42,878 nt of DNA from Pseudomonadota bacterium (GCA_018241895.1 JAFECX010000132.1:1-42878), one strand, 5' to 3'. Shown: positions 1 to 9,973, numbered from the stretch's first letter. The notes: generated by a model not told the origin, from the sequence alone. Made by a program: numbers and translations.

Positions 1-933
1 GGCATGAGCAAGGCCGAGATCGGGCGCAAGTTCGACGAGATCGTCGACTTCGCCGAGATGGCCGAGTTCATCGACACGCCCGTCAAGCGCTACAGCTCGG
101 GCATGCAGGTCAAGCTCGCCTTCGCGGTGGCCACCAGCATCGACTCCGAGATCCTCATCGTCGACGAGGTCCTCGCCGTCGGCGACCTGGCCTTCCAGCG
201 CAAGTGCTTCGACCGCATGGAAGACCTCATCAAGCGGCAAGGGCGCACCGTGCTGCTGGTGAGCCACAACATCCGGCAGGTCTCGCGCATGTGCACCCGC
301 GTCATGCTGTTCGACCACGGACGCTGCATCGCGGATGGCAACGCGAACGACATCTGCGAGGCGTTCTACGCCCGCAGCAACGACCGGATCCTCGATCAAC
401 GACGCGCCGCGACCACCACGGCGACGAGGCTCCTTCGGTCAGGCGAGCTCGAACTCCTCGACATCTGTCTTCTGGACCACAGCGGCGCCAGAACCGACAC
501 CCTCGAGGCCGGGATGCCCTGCACGATCCGGTGTGTCTTCGAGGCCCAAACGAGCCTTGCCGATATCGAGGTGGTGTACGGTTTCCACACCGCGGACTTC
601 GTCTATCTCTCGTCGATGGAGACCACGGCCCAGTTGCCCGAACTGGGGCTTGCCGCGGGCGTGCATGTCGCCGACTGCCTGATCCGGGCCGTGCCGATGA
701 CGCCGGGGGCCTACGCGATCCGCGTCGGGGTGTACGACAAGCTGCTGACGAAGATCTTCTATGGCGAGACGCTCAAGCTCTTTGCCGTCGTCGACGGGTC
801 GCGCCGGAACAAGCGGCCGCCCATCCTGCCGGGGTTGATCGAGATCGCAGCGCAATGGAAGGTGACGCCCGCCCCTCAGGGTGGGGCCGCCGCAATACCC
901 GAAGTGGAGGAAGATGCCGCCGCAGCACGATAG
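1..933 (+). CDS. Wzt-like ABC transporter ATP-binding protein, 5' end cut by window
   Basis: ATPase of a polysaccharide ABC exporter; it would power transfer of a finished glycan across the inner membrane. The frame is open to base 1, so the true start and the Walker A motif lie outside the window. Counting from the internal ATG at 4, the ABC signature YSSGMQ is at residues 30-35, Walker B ILIVDE at 50-55 and the H-loop SH at 87-88. After about residue 125 comes an extra domain to 309 with the beta-rich look of the Wzt C-terminal glycan-binding domain, which in known Wzt proteins recognises the chain end. The permease is not in the window and is probably just upstream. The next gene starts 20 bases before this stop. 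The ABC assignment is firm; the Wzt subtype rests on the C-terminal extension and context. Confidence 0.9.
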   Translation, partial: GMSKAEIGRKFDEIVDFAEMAEFIDTPVKRYSSGMQVKLAFAVATSIDSEILIVDEVLAVGDLAFQRKCFDRMEDLIKRQGRTVLLVSHNIRQVSRMCTRVMLFDHGRCIADGNANDICEAFYARSNDRILDQRRAATTTATRLLRSGELELLDICLLDHSGARTDTLEAGMPCTIRCVFEAQTSLADIEVVYGFHTADFVYLSSMETTAQLPELGLAAGVHVADCLIRAVPMTPGAYAIRVGVYDKLLTKIFYGETLKLFAVVDGSRRNKRPPILPGLIEIAAQWKVTPAPQGGAAAIPEVEEDAAAAR

Positions 934-2305
934 GTCGGCCCTCGGCCCGCGCCCGGACGGGCAGCCGGACACCCAGCGCCCGGTTGCCACCGGGCGGGCG
1001 GGCGCAGCACCGGGGGCGCGGCGCATCGCCGTGATCACCGCACCCAACATGCGGTTCGTGAACACCGGCATGACGACGGTCGAACTGGCCGCCAAGGCGG
1101 CCTTCAGGCGCCTTGCGCCGGATGCCGCCCTCACGTTCTATTCGATCGTCCCGCCCAATCCCGAAGGCGACAGGCGATGGATGATGATGGACCTCGGGCA
1201 GGTTCATCGGTCGGCGCGGGAAATCGAGGCGCACTTCCGGCACCGGCCGCTGTTCGAGCACGGCGCACAAGCGTTTGCCAGCGATCTGATCGTCTACTGG
1301 GGTGACTTCCTCCAGGCCCGTCACTACGTCGAGGACGAAGCCGCCGGGCGGCTGCGCGCGCTCTACGGATTGAGCGCCGAGCAGGCCCGTTCGTTTGCCT
1401 ACCACGCCCTGCTGCAGAGCGACGCTGCGCCCGAGACCCGGCACAAGACCGTCGTCTTCGGCAGCAGCCTGCTCTACAACCGCGTGGCCGACTACGTCGC
1501 GGGCGAATACGGCCAGGCCTTGCGCAGGCTGCTGCGCACGTCGAAGCTGAGTGCCTTTCGCGACCCGCTCTCGGCACAACGGGCGGCGCATCTGAGCGGC
1601 GACTACGCCACCAACCACCTCGGCATCGATCCGGCCTTTCTTCTGGAGCCGGGCGACCTCCACGAGCTGCCGGCAGGCGTCTGGGCGGCGGCACTGCAGC
1701 CGCGCAGCAGCATCGGCCTGTTCTTCGGCGCCCGCACGGCGCTGCCGGACTGGCTGTTCCCGCTGTGCGAGGCGCTGGCCTCGAACCTCGGCAGCCGCCT
1801 CGAGTGGCTGCCCTGGTTCCCGTACCACGAGATCCTGCGCGAGCGACCCCGGCCCAGGCGGTCGCTGTTCTCGCGCCGCAAAGGTGTCGACCTGCTCGAC
1901 CGCATCGAACGCCTGCTCCCGCGGGGCGACGATTATTCACAGGGCGACCTGCTTCGGGCACTTCGGAAGTACCGCGTCGTGATCACCGACACCTATCATC
2001 TGTGCATCAATGCCTGGCGCGCAGGCACGCCGGCCGTCTGCTTCGGCAGCGCTGCCGATCCGGGCAATCAGGTGATCCGGGATTTCAAGAAGCGGGTGCT
2101 GTACGAGATGTACGACGCGGGCGACTACTACCTGGACGTTTCTGCGCTGTCGACGCGCAGCGCGTCCGAGGCCACGGCCAGGCGCCTGAGCGGCCTGCTG
2201 CAGGACGACAGCCAGGCCGCCCTGGTGCGCGCGCGGATTTCGGCGCACACGCAGGCCGTCCGGCAGCGCCTGCAGTCGGCGGTCGGCGAACTCGCGGCGC
2301 ATTGA
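914..2305 (+). CDS. polysaccharide pyruvyl transferase-like protein
   Basis: About 463 residues. Start at ATG 914 chosen because GGAGG sits at 906-910; an in-frame upstream ATG at 881 has no such site. The N-terminus (IAVITAPNMRFVNTGM, near residues 37-52) looks like a nucleotide-binding Rossmann start. The C-terminal part carries VITDTYHLCINAWRAGTP followed by VCFG, which resembles the conserved TDRxH...A...G.P core of the polysaccharide pyruvyl transferase family (GT-B-like fold). Those enzymes put pyruvate ketals on sugars or transfer related groups. The middle of the protein is not familiar, so substrate is unknown. It overlaps the ABC ATPase gene by 20 bases, consistent with translational coupling. 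It could instead be another GT-B-like transferase. Confidence 0.6.
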   Translation: MPPQHDRSALGPRPDGQPDTQRPVATGRAGAAPGARRIAVITAPNMRFVNTGMTTVELAAKAAFRRLAPDAALTFYSIVPPNPEGDRRWMMMDLGQVHRSAREIEAHFRHRPLFEHGAQAFASDLIVYWGDFLQARHYVEDEAAGRLRALYGLSAEQARSFAYHALLQSDAAPETRHKTVVFGSSLLYNRVADYVAGEYGQALRRLLRTSKLSAFRDPLSAQRAAHLSGDYATNHLGIDPAFLLEPGDLHELPAGVWAAALQPRSSIGLFFGARTALPDWLFPLCEALASNLGSRLEWLPWFPYHEILRERPRPRRSLFSRRKGVDLLDRIERLLPRGDDYSQGDLLRALRKYRVVITDTYHLCINAWRAGTPAVCFGSAADPGNQVIRDFKKRVLYEMYDAGDYYLDVSALSTRSASEATARRLSGLLQDDSQAALVRARISAHTQAVRQRLQSAVGELAAH

Positions 2306-2373
2306 CCACGCGCGGCGGCCACGCGCCGGCGCAACGCACGCGGCCCCGCCGACATCTGCACCGCGGTCCGGCC

Positions 2374-3618
2374 ATGCCCCTGCTCGAAGACATCCACATC
2401 GGGCCCGCTCCCGGGCGACCGGGGTACTCGCGGGTGACCGGGCAGGTGCTTTTCTCGAAGAGCCCATGCCGCGAGCCGCTGTGGTACGAGTTCCCGCACG
2501 CGTGGGAGCGTCATGTCTCGGTGTCGGGCGAGGCCTGGTTGGCCGCGCTCCTGCCGATGGCGTTCCTGGAAGGCGAGGACATCGACATCCGGCTGCCGGC
2601 CGACCCGGACGCCGTGCGCAATGCGCGGCGCATCCTCCATGTGTGGAAGAGCTGGTATCCGCGCGCGGGCGCGATCGTCGACATCAGGGTGGCGGACCCG
2701 GGGCCTGTCGAACGGCTCGAGGAAAGCGGCGCGCGCGGGCAGATGATCTTCTTCTCGGGCGGCGTGGACTCGTACTACTCGCTCCTGCAGGCGATCGACC
2801 GCAATCGCCGCTACGCCGGCGCGCGGCCCCTGCATCTCGCAACGGTCTGGGGCATCGACATTCCGGTTGCAAGGGCTGCGGACTACGAGAATGAACGTGC
2901 GCTCGGTCTGCAGGCCGCACAGAGGTACGGCACCGGGTTCATCGACCTGAGGACCAATATCAGGGAGTTTGCTGCGTACCGGTTCGGCTCGAGCTGGTAC
3001 GCGGATCTGTCGTTCGGTGCCGCGCTGGCAAGCGCGGGGCTGCTTTTCCCGTCGCGGATCTCGGAAATCACGATCGCTTCGGGCGCGGACTATGCGACGC
3101 TGGCGCCGTACGGGTCTCACCCCATGACGGACCTCCTGTTCGGCAACGCCGCGGTCCGAATCGACCACGACGGCGCCGATTGCAGGCGCCCCGCGAAGAC
3201 CGAGGCCCTCTGCCGCGAGAGCTACATCCTCGATCACCTCAGGGTGTGCTGGAACCATTCGGGCAACTGCTCGCGCTGCAGCAAGTGCCTGCGCACCATG
3301 GCCACCATCGACGTGCTCGGAAAGCGCGGCGAATGCCATGCGTTCGACTGGAGCACGTACGGGCCGCACGCCCTTTCACGCGTGGTGCTGCAGGGGCACA
3401 AGGACATCGAGGAATTCGACCTCGTGCGCGCGCAGGCCGTCCAGCGCGGGCGCGGCGAGATCGCGACGGCGCTGGCCCGCAGCATGAGGATTTCGGCACT
3501 GAACCAGAAGGTCGGCTTCCTGAAGCCTCTCGCCAAGGCATCGAACGTGATGGATCGTCTACCCCTCCTCTGGCACCTGTCGAGGAGAATCCGACGCGCG
3601 TTGCCGGTCGGCTCGTGA
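2374..3618 (+). CDS. PP-loop ATP pyrophosphatase-like protein with QueC-like cysteine cluster
   Basis: About 414 residues from ATG 2374; no strong Shine-Dalgarno is visible, and a TTG at 2302 overlapping the previous stop is an alternative. The PP-loop [12 protein letters not shown] has SGGVDS at residues 128-133, the ATP pyrophosphatase signature. Near the C-terminus are Cys292, Cys299, Cys302 and Cys305 ([14 protein letters not shown]), a spacing very like the zinc site of QueC (7-cyano-7-deazaguanine synthase, cysteines 9, 3 and 3 apart). QueC is only about 230 residues, so this protein carries about 120 extra N-terminal residues and has different surroundings. Such enzymes adenylate a carboxylate or amide and replace it with nitrogen or another nucleophile. 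In this operon a sugar-carboxylate amidation or similar modification is an inference. True queuosine synthesis is unlikely because no other que gene is near. Confidence 0.75.
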   Translation: MPLLEDIHIGPAPGRPGYSRVTGQVLFSKSPCREPLWYEFPHAWERHVSVSGEAWLAALLPMAFLEGEDIDIRLPADPDAVRNARRILHVWKSWYPRAGAIVDIRVADPGPVERLEESGARGQMIFFSGGVDSYYSLLQAIDRNRRYAGARPLHLATVWGIDIPVARAADYENERALGLQAAQRYGTGFIDLRTNIREFAAYRFGSSWYADLSFGAALASAGLLFPSRISEITIASGADYATLAPYGSHPMTDLLFGNAAVRIDHDGADCRRPAKTEALCRESYILDHLRVCWNHSGNCSRCSKCLRTMATIDVLGKRGECHAFDWSTYGPHALSRVVLQGHKDIEEFDLVRAQAVQRGRGEIATALARSMRISALNQKVGFLKPLAKASNVMDRLPLLWHLSRRIRRALPVGS

Positions 3619-3721
3619 GGCTGCGGCCCGGATCCGCGGCGAGGCAAGCGGCGGTTGCGCCGCGCACCGACCGGCACCGAAGAGACCTGCCTGCAAGGCA
3701 TTGCGCCTGTTCTCGACCGAA

Positions 3722-4900
3722 ATGCGAATCCTCTACGCCAGCGAGCGTCCCCCCTATCCGTTCTTCCTGGGCGGCGCCGCGCGCTGCGCGCACCGGCTGC
3801 TGCTGTCGCTGGCGCGCGACCACGGCGCATCGGTGGCCGCCGTCGGCAGTGCCGGGTACGACGCGACGCCCTGGGCGGTGCCGCCTGCGGCCGAGCATGC
3901 GGCGCTCGGGGTGCTCGGCGTGGGCGGCAGCGCGCAGGCCCCGGAGCTCGATTGCGGCTATCCGGTGCAGGTGCTGCCCGGCTTCGCGGAAGGCGGCCTG
4001 GCCGATGCGCTGCACCGCTTCGCCCCCGACGTGGTGTGGGCGCAGCTCGACGGCGCGCAGCAGGTGCTGGGCTGCGCCCGCGCGCACGGCGCGGCGACGC
4101 TGCTGTACGTGCACGATGCCGAGGACGCGCCGGCGCAGCTGCGCGCCACGGCGGCGCTGGCCGACCACCTCGTGTGCAGCAGCGCGTTCCTGGCCGCCAA
4201 GGTGCAGCGGGTGCTGGGGCGCCGGCCGCACGTCGTCCATCCGGCCTCCGACTGGTACTTCGGCACCGCGGCCGACCCGCACGGGGCGATCACGATGATC
4301 AACCCGCACGCGGTCAAGGGCCTGGACACCTTCCTGCAGATCGCGGCGCGGCTGCCGCAGCAGCGCTTCCTGCTCGTCGAATCGTGGCTCCTGGACGATG
4401 CGGCGTGGGCGCGACTGCAGCAGAGGCTCGCCGCGCTGCCCAACGTGACGCTGTCGCGCCGCGTCGCCGACGTGCGCAGCATCTACGCGCAGACGCGGCT
4501 GCTGCTGGTGCCCTCGGTGTGGGAGGAAGGCTTCGGCATGGTGGCGGTGGAAGCGCAGTCGTGCGGCATCCCGGTGATCGCCAGCGCGCGCGGCGGCCTG
4601 CCCGAAGCGGTGGGCGATGGCGGCGTGCTCATCGCCGACCACCTCGACGTGGACCGGTGGCTGGCCGCCATGGCCGATGTGCTGCGCAGCGACACGAGCT
4701 GGCAGGCCGCGTCGCAGCGCGCGCTGATGCGCGCGCGCTCGGCCGAGCTGTCGCCACGCGAACTCGCCTCGCGCATGCTCGCCATCTGCGAGGGCCGCCT
4801 GCGTGAACCGGTGCCGACCTGGCGCGCCAGGCTGGCGTCGCGCCTGGGGCGCTGGCCCGCGCTGCAGCGTCTGGCCGAACGCCCCGAGGCCGTGCAATGA
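3722..4900 (+). CDS. GT4 family glycosyltransferase
   Basis: About 392 residues, GT-B fold, cytoplasmic or peripheral on the inner membrane. The start at ATG 3722 gives the standard GT4 opening [20 protein letters not shown]; a TTG at 3701 is an in-frame alternative. The C-terminal nucleotide-sugar site has the E-x7-E motif in [20 protein letters not shown], followed by a GG-LPEAV turn typical of the family. The donor and acceptor cannot be read from the sequence. A 103-base spacer precedes the gene, in which no gene or terminator is seen. The stop TGA overlaps the next ATG as ATGA, so it is coupled to the lipoprotein gene. Confidence 0.9.
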   Translation: MRILYASERPPYPFFLGGAARCAHRLLLSLARDHGASVAAVGSAGYDATPWAVPPAAEHAALGVLGVGGSAQAPELDCGYPVQVLPGFAEGGLADALHRFAPDVVWAQLDGAQQVLGCARAHGAATLLYVHDAEDAPAQLRATAALADHLVCSSAFLAAKVQRVLGRRPHVVHPASDWYFGTAADPHGAITMINPHAVKGLDTFLQIAARLPQQRFLLVESWLLDDAAWARLQQRLAALPNVTLSRRVADVRSIYAQTRLLLVPSVWEEGFGMVAVEAQSCGIPVIASARGGLPEAVGDGGVLIADHLDVDRWLAAMADVLRSDTSWQAASQRALMRARSAELSPRELASRMLAICEGRLREPVPTWRARLASRLGRWPALQRLAERPEAVQ

Positions 4901-6840
4901 GACTGCCAACCCGACTCTGCGCGCTCACCGTGGCGCTGCTCCTCGGCGCGTGCTCGCGCGAAGTGGATCGGACGCTGTTCAAGGACGTCACGGCCGAATC
5001 CGGGCTGGGCCACCATGTCGGCATGACCCACGGCGCCGCCTGGGGCGACTTCGCCGGCGACGGCCGCCCCGGCCTGTACGTCACCAACCACCTGAAGCCC
5101 GCCCAGCTGTTTCGCAACGAGGGCAACGGCCGCTTCGTCGATGTCACCAGGCAATGGCTGCCCTTGCCGTCCGACGTGGGCGGCGACAAGCACGGCGCGA
5201 TGTGGGCCGACTTCGACAACGCGGGCCGGCCCGATCTCGTGCAGATCACCGGCGCCACGATGGGCGTGGGCGCCGAGCCCAAGCGGCTGATGCACAACCG
5301 CGGCGATCGTCTGGTCGACGAAGCCGTGGCGCTCGGTGTCGACAACCCGGAGGGTCGCGGGCGCTCGCCGCTGTGGCTGGAACTCGGCCGCACGGGCCGG
5401 CTCGACCTGTTCCAGGGCGCCGAGGCGCGCTTCGACGCCAAGACGCCGCCGTTCCTGTTCCGCCAGCAGCCGAACGGCTTCGAGGCCGACACGGCCGATC
5501 TTGCCCTCGCCAGCCGCAGCGCACCGTTCTGCGTGCTGGCCGGCGGCGGCACGCAGCCGCGGCTGCTGTGCCGGCTCGAAGGCCAGGGCACCGCGCTGCA
5601 GATGTTCGACCTGAGCCACCTGCCCGCGGCCACGCTCGACGCGCTGCCGCAGACCGGCTTCGAGGACGCCGCGGTGGCCGACCTCGACAACTCGGGCCAG
5701 TTCGCCATCGTCATGGCGCGGCGCAACCCGCCGGGCGCCGTCGCCCTCGGGCGGCCGTCGCCGGGCGAGCTGGTGGCCGATCTGCAGATCGATGGCAAGA
5801 ACGTCGGCGCGCCGCTGGGCCTGAAGTTCCACGCCGCCGGCCCGCTGCGCGTGTCCGTGTATCCGACCACGCCGCGCGACGGCCTGTCCCTGGGCGACAT
5901 CCACATCGGCAGCGCCGGCATCCACCCCGCGGGCTTCGCCTTCGAGGTCGCGCCCGACGCCGGCGCTGCGGCCCCCGGTGCGCCGGGCGAACGCGCCGGG
6001 CTGTGGATCGGCAGCACGGCGGGCGGCCAGTGGGAGCTGCATTTCACCGCCTCGCGCGCGGCGCTCGACTCGGGCAAGCCGAAGACGCGCAACGTGCAGG
6101 TGGCCGTCGCCGCCGCGCAGCCGATCGACAAGCTCGAAGCCATCGGCGAGCAGCGCGCCGAGGAGGCGCCGGCGCGCCTGTTCGTGCCGCGCGAGGGCAA
6201 GTACGTGGAAGAAAGCGAAAAGCGCGGCCTCAACCAGCAGATCGTCGCCGGCGCCAGCGTGGTGGCGGGCGACTTCGACAACGACGGCCACCTCGACCTG
6301 TTCATCCTGGGCTCGGGCGAGATCGGCCTGCAGCACAACCTGCTGCTGCTCAACGACGGCAAGGGCGCATTGCGCGTCGTCAAGGACGCCGGCGGCGCGC
6401 CCGGCGGCGGCGCCGGCGTGGGCGACTGCGTGGCCACGGCCGACTTCGACGGCAACGGCCGCCTCGGCCTGCTGGTGGTGCGCGGCGCCAGCATGGGGCG
6501 CAGCCTGGGCCTGCCGTCCGAGCGCGGCGGCTACAGGCTCTATCGCAACGTGGTGGCCAACGGCAACCACTGGCTCGAGATCGACCTCGAGGGCACACGC
6601 TCCAACCGTGACGGAATCGGCGCGGTCGTGCGCGTCACGGCCAACGGCGTGACTCAGTCACGCTTGCAGGACGGCGGCCAGCACAACCGCTGCCAGAATT
6701 ACGCCCGCCTGCATTTCGGGCTGGCACAGGCGACAACGATCGACAAGATCACCGTGCAATGGCCCAGCGGCACGGTCCAGCAACTGAACGGCGTGGCCGC
6801 CGACCGGGTGCTGCACATCAAGGAAGCCGCAACGCCCTGA
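4897..6840 (+). CDS. FG-GAP / ASPIC-UnbV repeat lipoprotein
   Basis: 647 residues. The N-terminus is a lipoprotein signal with lipobox LGAC, cysteine at residue 19, so the mature protein is probably membrane-anchored in the periplasm or outer membrane. Several FG-GAP-like calcium-loop segments follow ([40 protein letters not shown]), the hallmark of beta-propeller repeats. The last 90 residues match the ASPIC/UnbV domain: [11 protein letters not shown], then LHFGLAQA and [11 protein letters not shown]. Members of this CRTAC1-like group are thought to bind carbohydrate or act in the cell envelope, but no enzyme activity is established. It is coupled by ATGA to the GT4 gene, suggesting a job on the finished or exported glycan. 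Confidence 0.85.
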   Translation: MRLPTRLCALTVALLLGACSREVDRTLFKDVTAESGLGHHVGMTHGAAWGDFAGDGRPGLYVTNHLKPAQLFRNEGNGRFVDVTRQWLPLPSDVGGDKHGAMWADFDNAGRPDLVQITGATMGVGAEPKRLMHNRGDRLVDEAVALGVDNPEGRGRSPLWLELGRTGRLDLFQGAEARFDAKTPPFLFRQQPNGFEADTADLALASRSAPFCVLAGGGTQPRLLCRLEGQGTALQMFDLSHLPAATLDALPQTGFEDAAVADLDNSGQFAIVMARRNPPGAVALGRPSPGELVADLQIDGKNVGAPLGLKFHAAGPLRVSVYPTTPRDGLSLGDIHIGSAGIHPAGFAFEVAPDAGAAAPGAPGERAGLWIGSTAGGQWELHFTASRAALDSGKPKTRNVQVAVAAAQPIDKLEAIGEQRAEEAPARLFVPREGKYVEESEKRGLNQQIVAGASVVAGDFDNDGHLDLFILGSGEIGLQHNLLLLNDGKGALRVVKDAGGAPGGGAGVGDCVATADFDGNGRLGLLVVRGASMGRSLGLPSERGGYRLYRNVVANGNHWLEIDLEGTRSNRDGIGAVVRVTANGVTQSRLQDGGQHNRCQNYARLHFGLAQATTIDKITVQWPSGTVQQLNGVAADRVLHIKEAATP

Positions 6841-6892
6841 CGAGCGGCGGCATCGCGCCGCGATGCCAAGGGGCGCCGAGGGAACGAGGTCG

Positions 6893-7864
6893 ATGCTGTT
6901 CAGGCGCAAGAAGAAGCCCAGCCACGAACGGGCGATGGACTGGTGCAAGGCCCACACGGTGCCAGGCCAGGGCGTGATCGTGCATACCAAACAGCCCGCC
7001 CCGTATGCCGAGGTCACCGGCTACTACATCCCCACGCTGTACCAGTGGGGCGAGACCGCGCTGGCGCGCCAGTACACGAAGTGGCTGCTGTCGATCCAGT
7101 TGCCCGAAGGCGGGTTTCCGGCGCCCGACGGCGTGCCGTACACGTTCGATACCGGGCAGATCATGCGCGGCCTCGTCGCCGCAGCGGCCGACGTGCCGGG
7201 GGCCGAAGCCGGCCTGCGCCGCGCCTGCGACTGGATGCTCACGCAGGTCGACGCGGCCACCGGGCAGCTGAAGACGCCTTCGACCGAGCTGTGGAGCGAC
7301 ATCGCCAGCGACCTCATCCACACCTACGCGCTGCCGCCGCTCGTGCGCGCCGGGCAGCTGCTGGGCGTGCCGCGCTACGAGGAGGCGGCGCGCTTCGTGC
7401 TGGCGTACTACAAGCGCCAGCCGCAGCTGGTGCCGTTCAACCGCCTGTCGCACTTCCACGCCTACGCGATGGAGGCACTGACCGAGCTGGGCGAGATGGA
7501 TCTCGCGCGCCAGGGCATGGCCGACGTGGCGCGCGTGCAGCGCAGCGACGGCAGCATCCCCGCCTACCCCGACGTGGAATGGGTGTGCTCCACCGGCATG
7601 GCGCAGTACGCCATCGTCTGGTACACGCTGGGCGACAAGGCGCGCGCCGAGCGCGCCATCGCCTGGCTGGAGAAGATCCAGAACCCCTCGGGCGGCTTCT
7701 TCGGCAGCTACGGCAAAGGCGCCAAGTACATCGCCGGCGCCGAGATCAGCTGGGGCGTCAAGTACTTTCTCGACGCCTGGCGCCTGAAGCTCATGTCCGA
7801 AGGCCGCTGGAGCGAGCCGGCGGCGCCGGCGCCGCATGCACCCGGGGAGGCGGCCCGTGCCTGA
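6893..7864 (+). CDS. alpha-toroid protein (prenyltransferase/squalene-cyclase-like fold), paralog of 23099-24376
   Basis: About 323 residues from ATG 6893, which has CGAGGT five bases upstream; ATG 6863 is an in-frame alternative. The sequence is a run of helical hairpins with repeated short motifs such as LPEGGFPAPDG, SDGSIPAYPDV and PSGGFFGSYG, typical of an (alpha/alpha)6 barrel as in squalene cyclases, prenyltransferases and some polysaccharide lyases or epimerases. The segment WLLSIQLPEGGFP...FDTGQIMRGL is closely matched by WELSIQLPDGAFP...FNTGQIMHGM in the minus-strand gene at 23099-24376, so the two are homologs. No cyclase DXDD motif is visible. Function unknown; processing or modification of the glycan or its lipid carrier is an inference. 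It overlaps wecB by 8 bases. Confidence 0.65.
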   Translation: MLFRRKKKPSHERAMDWCKAHTVPGQGVIVHTKQPAPYAEVTGYYIPTLYQWGETALARQYTKWLLSIQLPEGGFPAPDGVPYTFDTGQIMRGLVAAAADVPGAEAGLRRACDWMLTQVDAATGQLKTPSTELWSDIASDLIHTYALPPLVRAGQLLGVPRYEEAARFVLAYYKRQPQLVPFNRLSHFHAYAMEALTELGEMDLARQGMADVARVQRSDGSIPAYPDVEWVCSTGMAQYAIVWYTLGDKARAERAIAWLEKIQNPSGGFFGSYGKGAKYIAGAEISWGVKYFLDAWRLKLMSEGRWSEPAAPAPHAPGEAARA

Positions 7865-8993
7865 GCGCGCACTGAAGGTGCTGAGCGTGTTCGGCACGCG
7901 GCCCGAGGCGATCAAGATGGCGCCGCTGATCGCCGAGCTCGAGCGCCACCCGGGCCGCATCGACAACCACAACTGCCTGACCGGCCAGCACCGCGACATG
8001 GTGGCGCCGCTGGTCGAGCTGTTCGGCATCCGCGTCGACCACGACTTGAAGCTGATGCGGCCCAACCAGACGCTCGAACACATCACGGTGACGGTGCTGC
8101 AGGAGGTGGGCCGCATCCTGCGCGACGAGAAGTTCGACCTGCTGCTGGTGCAGGGCGATACCACCACTTCGATGGCGGCGGCGCTGGCGGCGTTCTATGC
8201 CGGCGTGAGGGTCGGCCACGTCGAGGCCGGGCTGCGAACCTTCGACAAGCACAACCCCTACCCCGAGGAAAGCAACCGCAAGATCATCGACGCGGTGGCC
8301 GACGTGTTCTTCGCCCACACCACGCTGGCGCGCCAGCACCTGCTGGCCGAGGGCATCGCCGAAAGCGCCGTCGAGGTCACCGGCAACACCGTGATCGACG
8401 CCCTGCTCGACGTGGCCGCGCGCCCCTACAGCTTTGCCGGCACGCCGCTGGCGGCGCTGCCCTTCGACACGCGCCGCATCGTGCTCGTCACCGCGCACCG
8501 GCGCGAGAGCTTCGGCGGGCCCTTCGAGAGCCTGTGCCGCGGCCTGCGCGAGCTGGCGCTGAAGTACCGCGACGATGTCGTGCTGGTGTACCCGGTGCAC
8601 CGCAACCCGAACGTGCGGCAGGTGGTGGACGGCGCCCTGGCCGGCATCCCCAACGTGATGCTCACCGATCCGCTGGACTACATGCCGCTGGTGCACCTGA
8701 TGAAGCGCGCGCACCTCGTGCTCACCGATTCGGGTGGCCTGCAGGAAGAGGCGCCGAGCCTGGGCAAGCCGGTGCTGGTGATGCGCAAGACCACCGAGCG
8801 GCAGGAAGGCGTGGAGGCCGGCACCGTGAAGCTGGTGGGCACCGAGGCCGCCGACATCGTGCGCGAAGCCTCGCGCCTGCTCGACGAGCCGGCCGCCTAC
8901 GCGGCGATGGCCAACCGCATCAACCCGTACGGCGACGGCACGGCCAGCGTTCGCATCGTGCGGCGCATCCTGCAAAGCGCCCCAGGCGGATGA
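7857..8993 (+). CDS. wecB: UDP-N-acetylglucosamine 2-epimerase (non-hydrolysing)
   Basis: Cytoplasmic enzyme interconverting UDP-GlcNAc and UDP-ManNAc. I start it at GTG 7857 because GGGGAGG lies at 7844-7850, six bases ahead; this gives 378 residues, the normal family length. ATG 7836 would add seven residues. Conserved blocks run in order: FGTRPEAIKMAPLI, TGQHRDM, VQGDTTT, HVEAGLRT, PEESNRKIID, TAHRRES, YPVHRNPNVR and DSGGLQEEAPSLGKPVLV. Catalytic Asp95, Glu117, Glu131 and His213 of the E. coli enzyme correspond to Asp101, Glu123, Glu137 and His214 here. With the UDP-sugar dehydrogenase at 33984-35264 it could feed a ManNAc or ManNAcA residue into the repeat unit. It ends in an ATGA overlap with the next GT2. 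Confidence 0.96.
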   Translation: MPERALKVLSVFGTRPEAIKMAPLIAELERHPGRIDNHNCLTGQHRDMVAPLVELFGIRVDHDLKLMRPNQTLEHITVTVLQEVGRILRDEKFDLLLVQGDTTTSMAAALAAFYAGVRVGHVEAGLRTFDKHNPYPEESNRKIIDAVADVFFAHTTLARQHLLAEGIAESAVEVTGNTVIDALLDVAARPYSFAGTPLAALPFDTRRIVLVTAHRRESFGGPFESLCRGLRELALKYRDDVVLVYPVHRNPNVRQVVDGALAGIPNVMLTDPLDYMPLVHLMKRAHLVLTDSGGLQEEAPSLGKPVLVMRKTTERQEGVEAGTVKLVGTEAADIVREASRLLDEPAAYAAMANRINPYGDGTASVRIVRRILQSAPGG

Positions 8994-9973
8994 ATGCCGG
9001 TGCGTCGCCGCTCGTCAGCATCGTGCTGCCCACCTACAAGCGGGCGCATGTGCTGCCGCACGCCATGCGCAGCGTGCTGGCGCAGACCTATGCCCACTGG
9101 GAACTGATCGTCGTCGACGACCACTCGCCCGACGACACGGCGCAGGTGGTGGCGGGCTTCACCGACCCGCGCATCCGCTACCTGCGCAACGACCCCAACC
9201 TCAAGCTGCCGCGCACGCTCAACCGCGGCCACGCGCAGGCCCGGGGTGACTACCTCACCTGGACGTCGGACGACAACCTGTACGCGCCCGGCGCCATCGA
9301 GGCCATGGTGCGCCGACTGCAGCAGGGCGACTGCGATCTCGTCTACGCCGACTACTGGCTCTACTCACGCGAAGACGAAGCCGGCACGCCGCTGGATCCG
9401 CAGGTCGACCGACTGCCCGACACGGTGCAGCTCGACAAGGGCAACCACATGGGCGCGTGCTTCCTGTACACGCGCCGGCTGTACGAGACGGTGGGCGGGT
9501 ACGACCCGGAACTCTTCCTGGTGGAGGACTACGACTTCTTCATCCGCGCCTCCAAGCCGTTTCGCTTCGCGCACATCGCCGAGCCGCTGTACTACTTCCG
9601 CCGCGACGACGACACGCTGTACCTGTCGCGCTACGCCGAGGTGAAGGCCTCGGACGTGCTGGTGCGCTACAAGAACGGGCTGCTCGACGAGCGCGGCGTG
9701 CTCGACACGCTGATCGCACTGCTGCTGCGCAACCCGGCCGGGCTCGCGCACCCGGGGCTGCGTGCGCTGCACCGGCTGGCCGACGGGCGTTCGTACCGGC
9801 TCGCGCAGTGGCAGCGGCGCCTGGCGCGCGGCCAGCTCGAGCGCCGCCTCGCGCCCGCGGTGCACGAGATCCTGCAGCGCTATCGTGCGCAGGCCAGCAG
9901 TTTCGGCGCCGCGCGCGACGCGCTGCGCTCCCAGGTGGCCCGACTCGGAAAACTCGAATATGCAAGCCCCTGA
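8990..9973 (+). CDS. GT2 family glycosyltransferase
   Basis: 327 residues; ATG 8990 overlaps the wecB stop as ATGA, which fixes the start. GT-A fold: VSIVLPTYKR at residues 9-18, VVDDHSPDDT at 41-50, and the metal-binding SDD at 93-95 inside WTSDDNLYAPG. The acceptor-side motif is LFLVEDYDFFIRA. A C-terminal helical tail of about 100 residues has no transmembrane segment. Donor unknown, possibly the UDP-ManNAc made by the neighbour, but that is guesswork. Confidence 0.9.
   Translation: MNAGASPLVSIVLPTYKRAHVLPHAMRSVLAQTYAHWELIVVDDHSPDDTAQVVAGFTDPRIRYLRNDPNLKLPRTLNRGHAQARGDYLTWTSDDNLYAPGAIEAMVRRLQQGDCDLVYADYWLYSREDEAGTPLDPQVDRLPDTVQLDKGNHMGACFLYTRRLYETVGGYDPELFLVEDYDFFIRASKPFRFAHIAEPLYYFRRDDDTLYLSRYAEVKASDVLVRYKNGLLDERGVLDTLIALLLRNPAGLAHPGLRALHRLADGRSYRLAQWQRRLARGQLERRLAPAVHEILQRYRAQASSFGAARDALRSQVARLGKLEYASP

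Noticed and set aside
2374..3618. authentic queC of queuosine synthesis
   Set aside because: Extra N-terminal domain, length about 414 residues and absence of queD, queE or queF nearby argue against it.
4483..6570. 695-codon minus-strand frame
   Set aside because: Shadow of the FG-GAP lipoprotein gene; low-complexity composition and no motifs.
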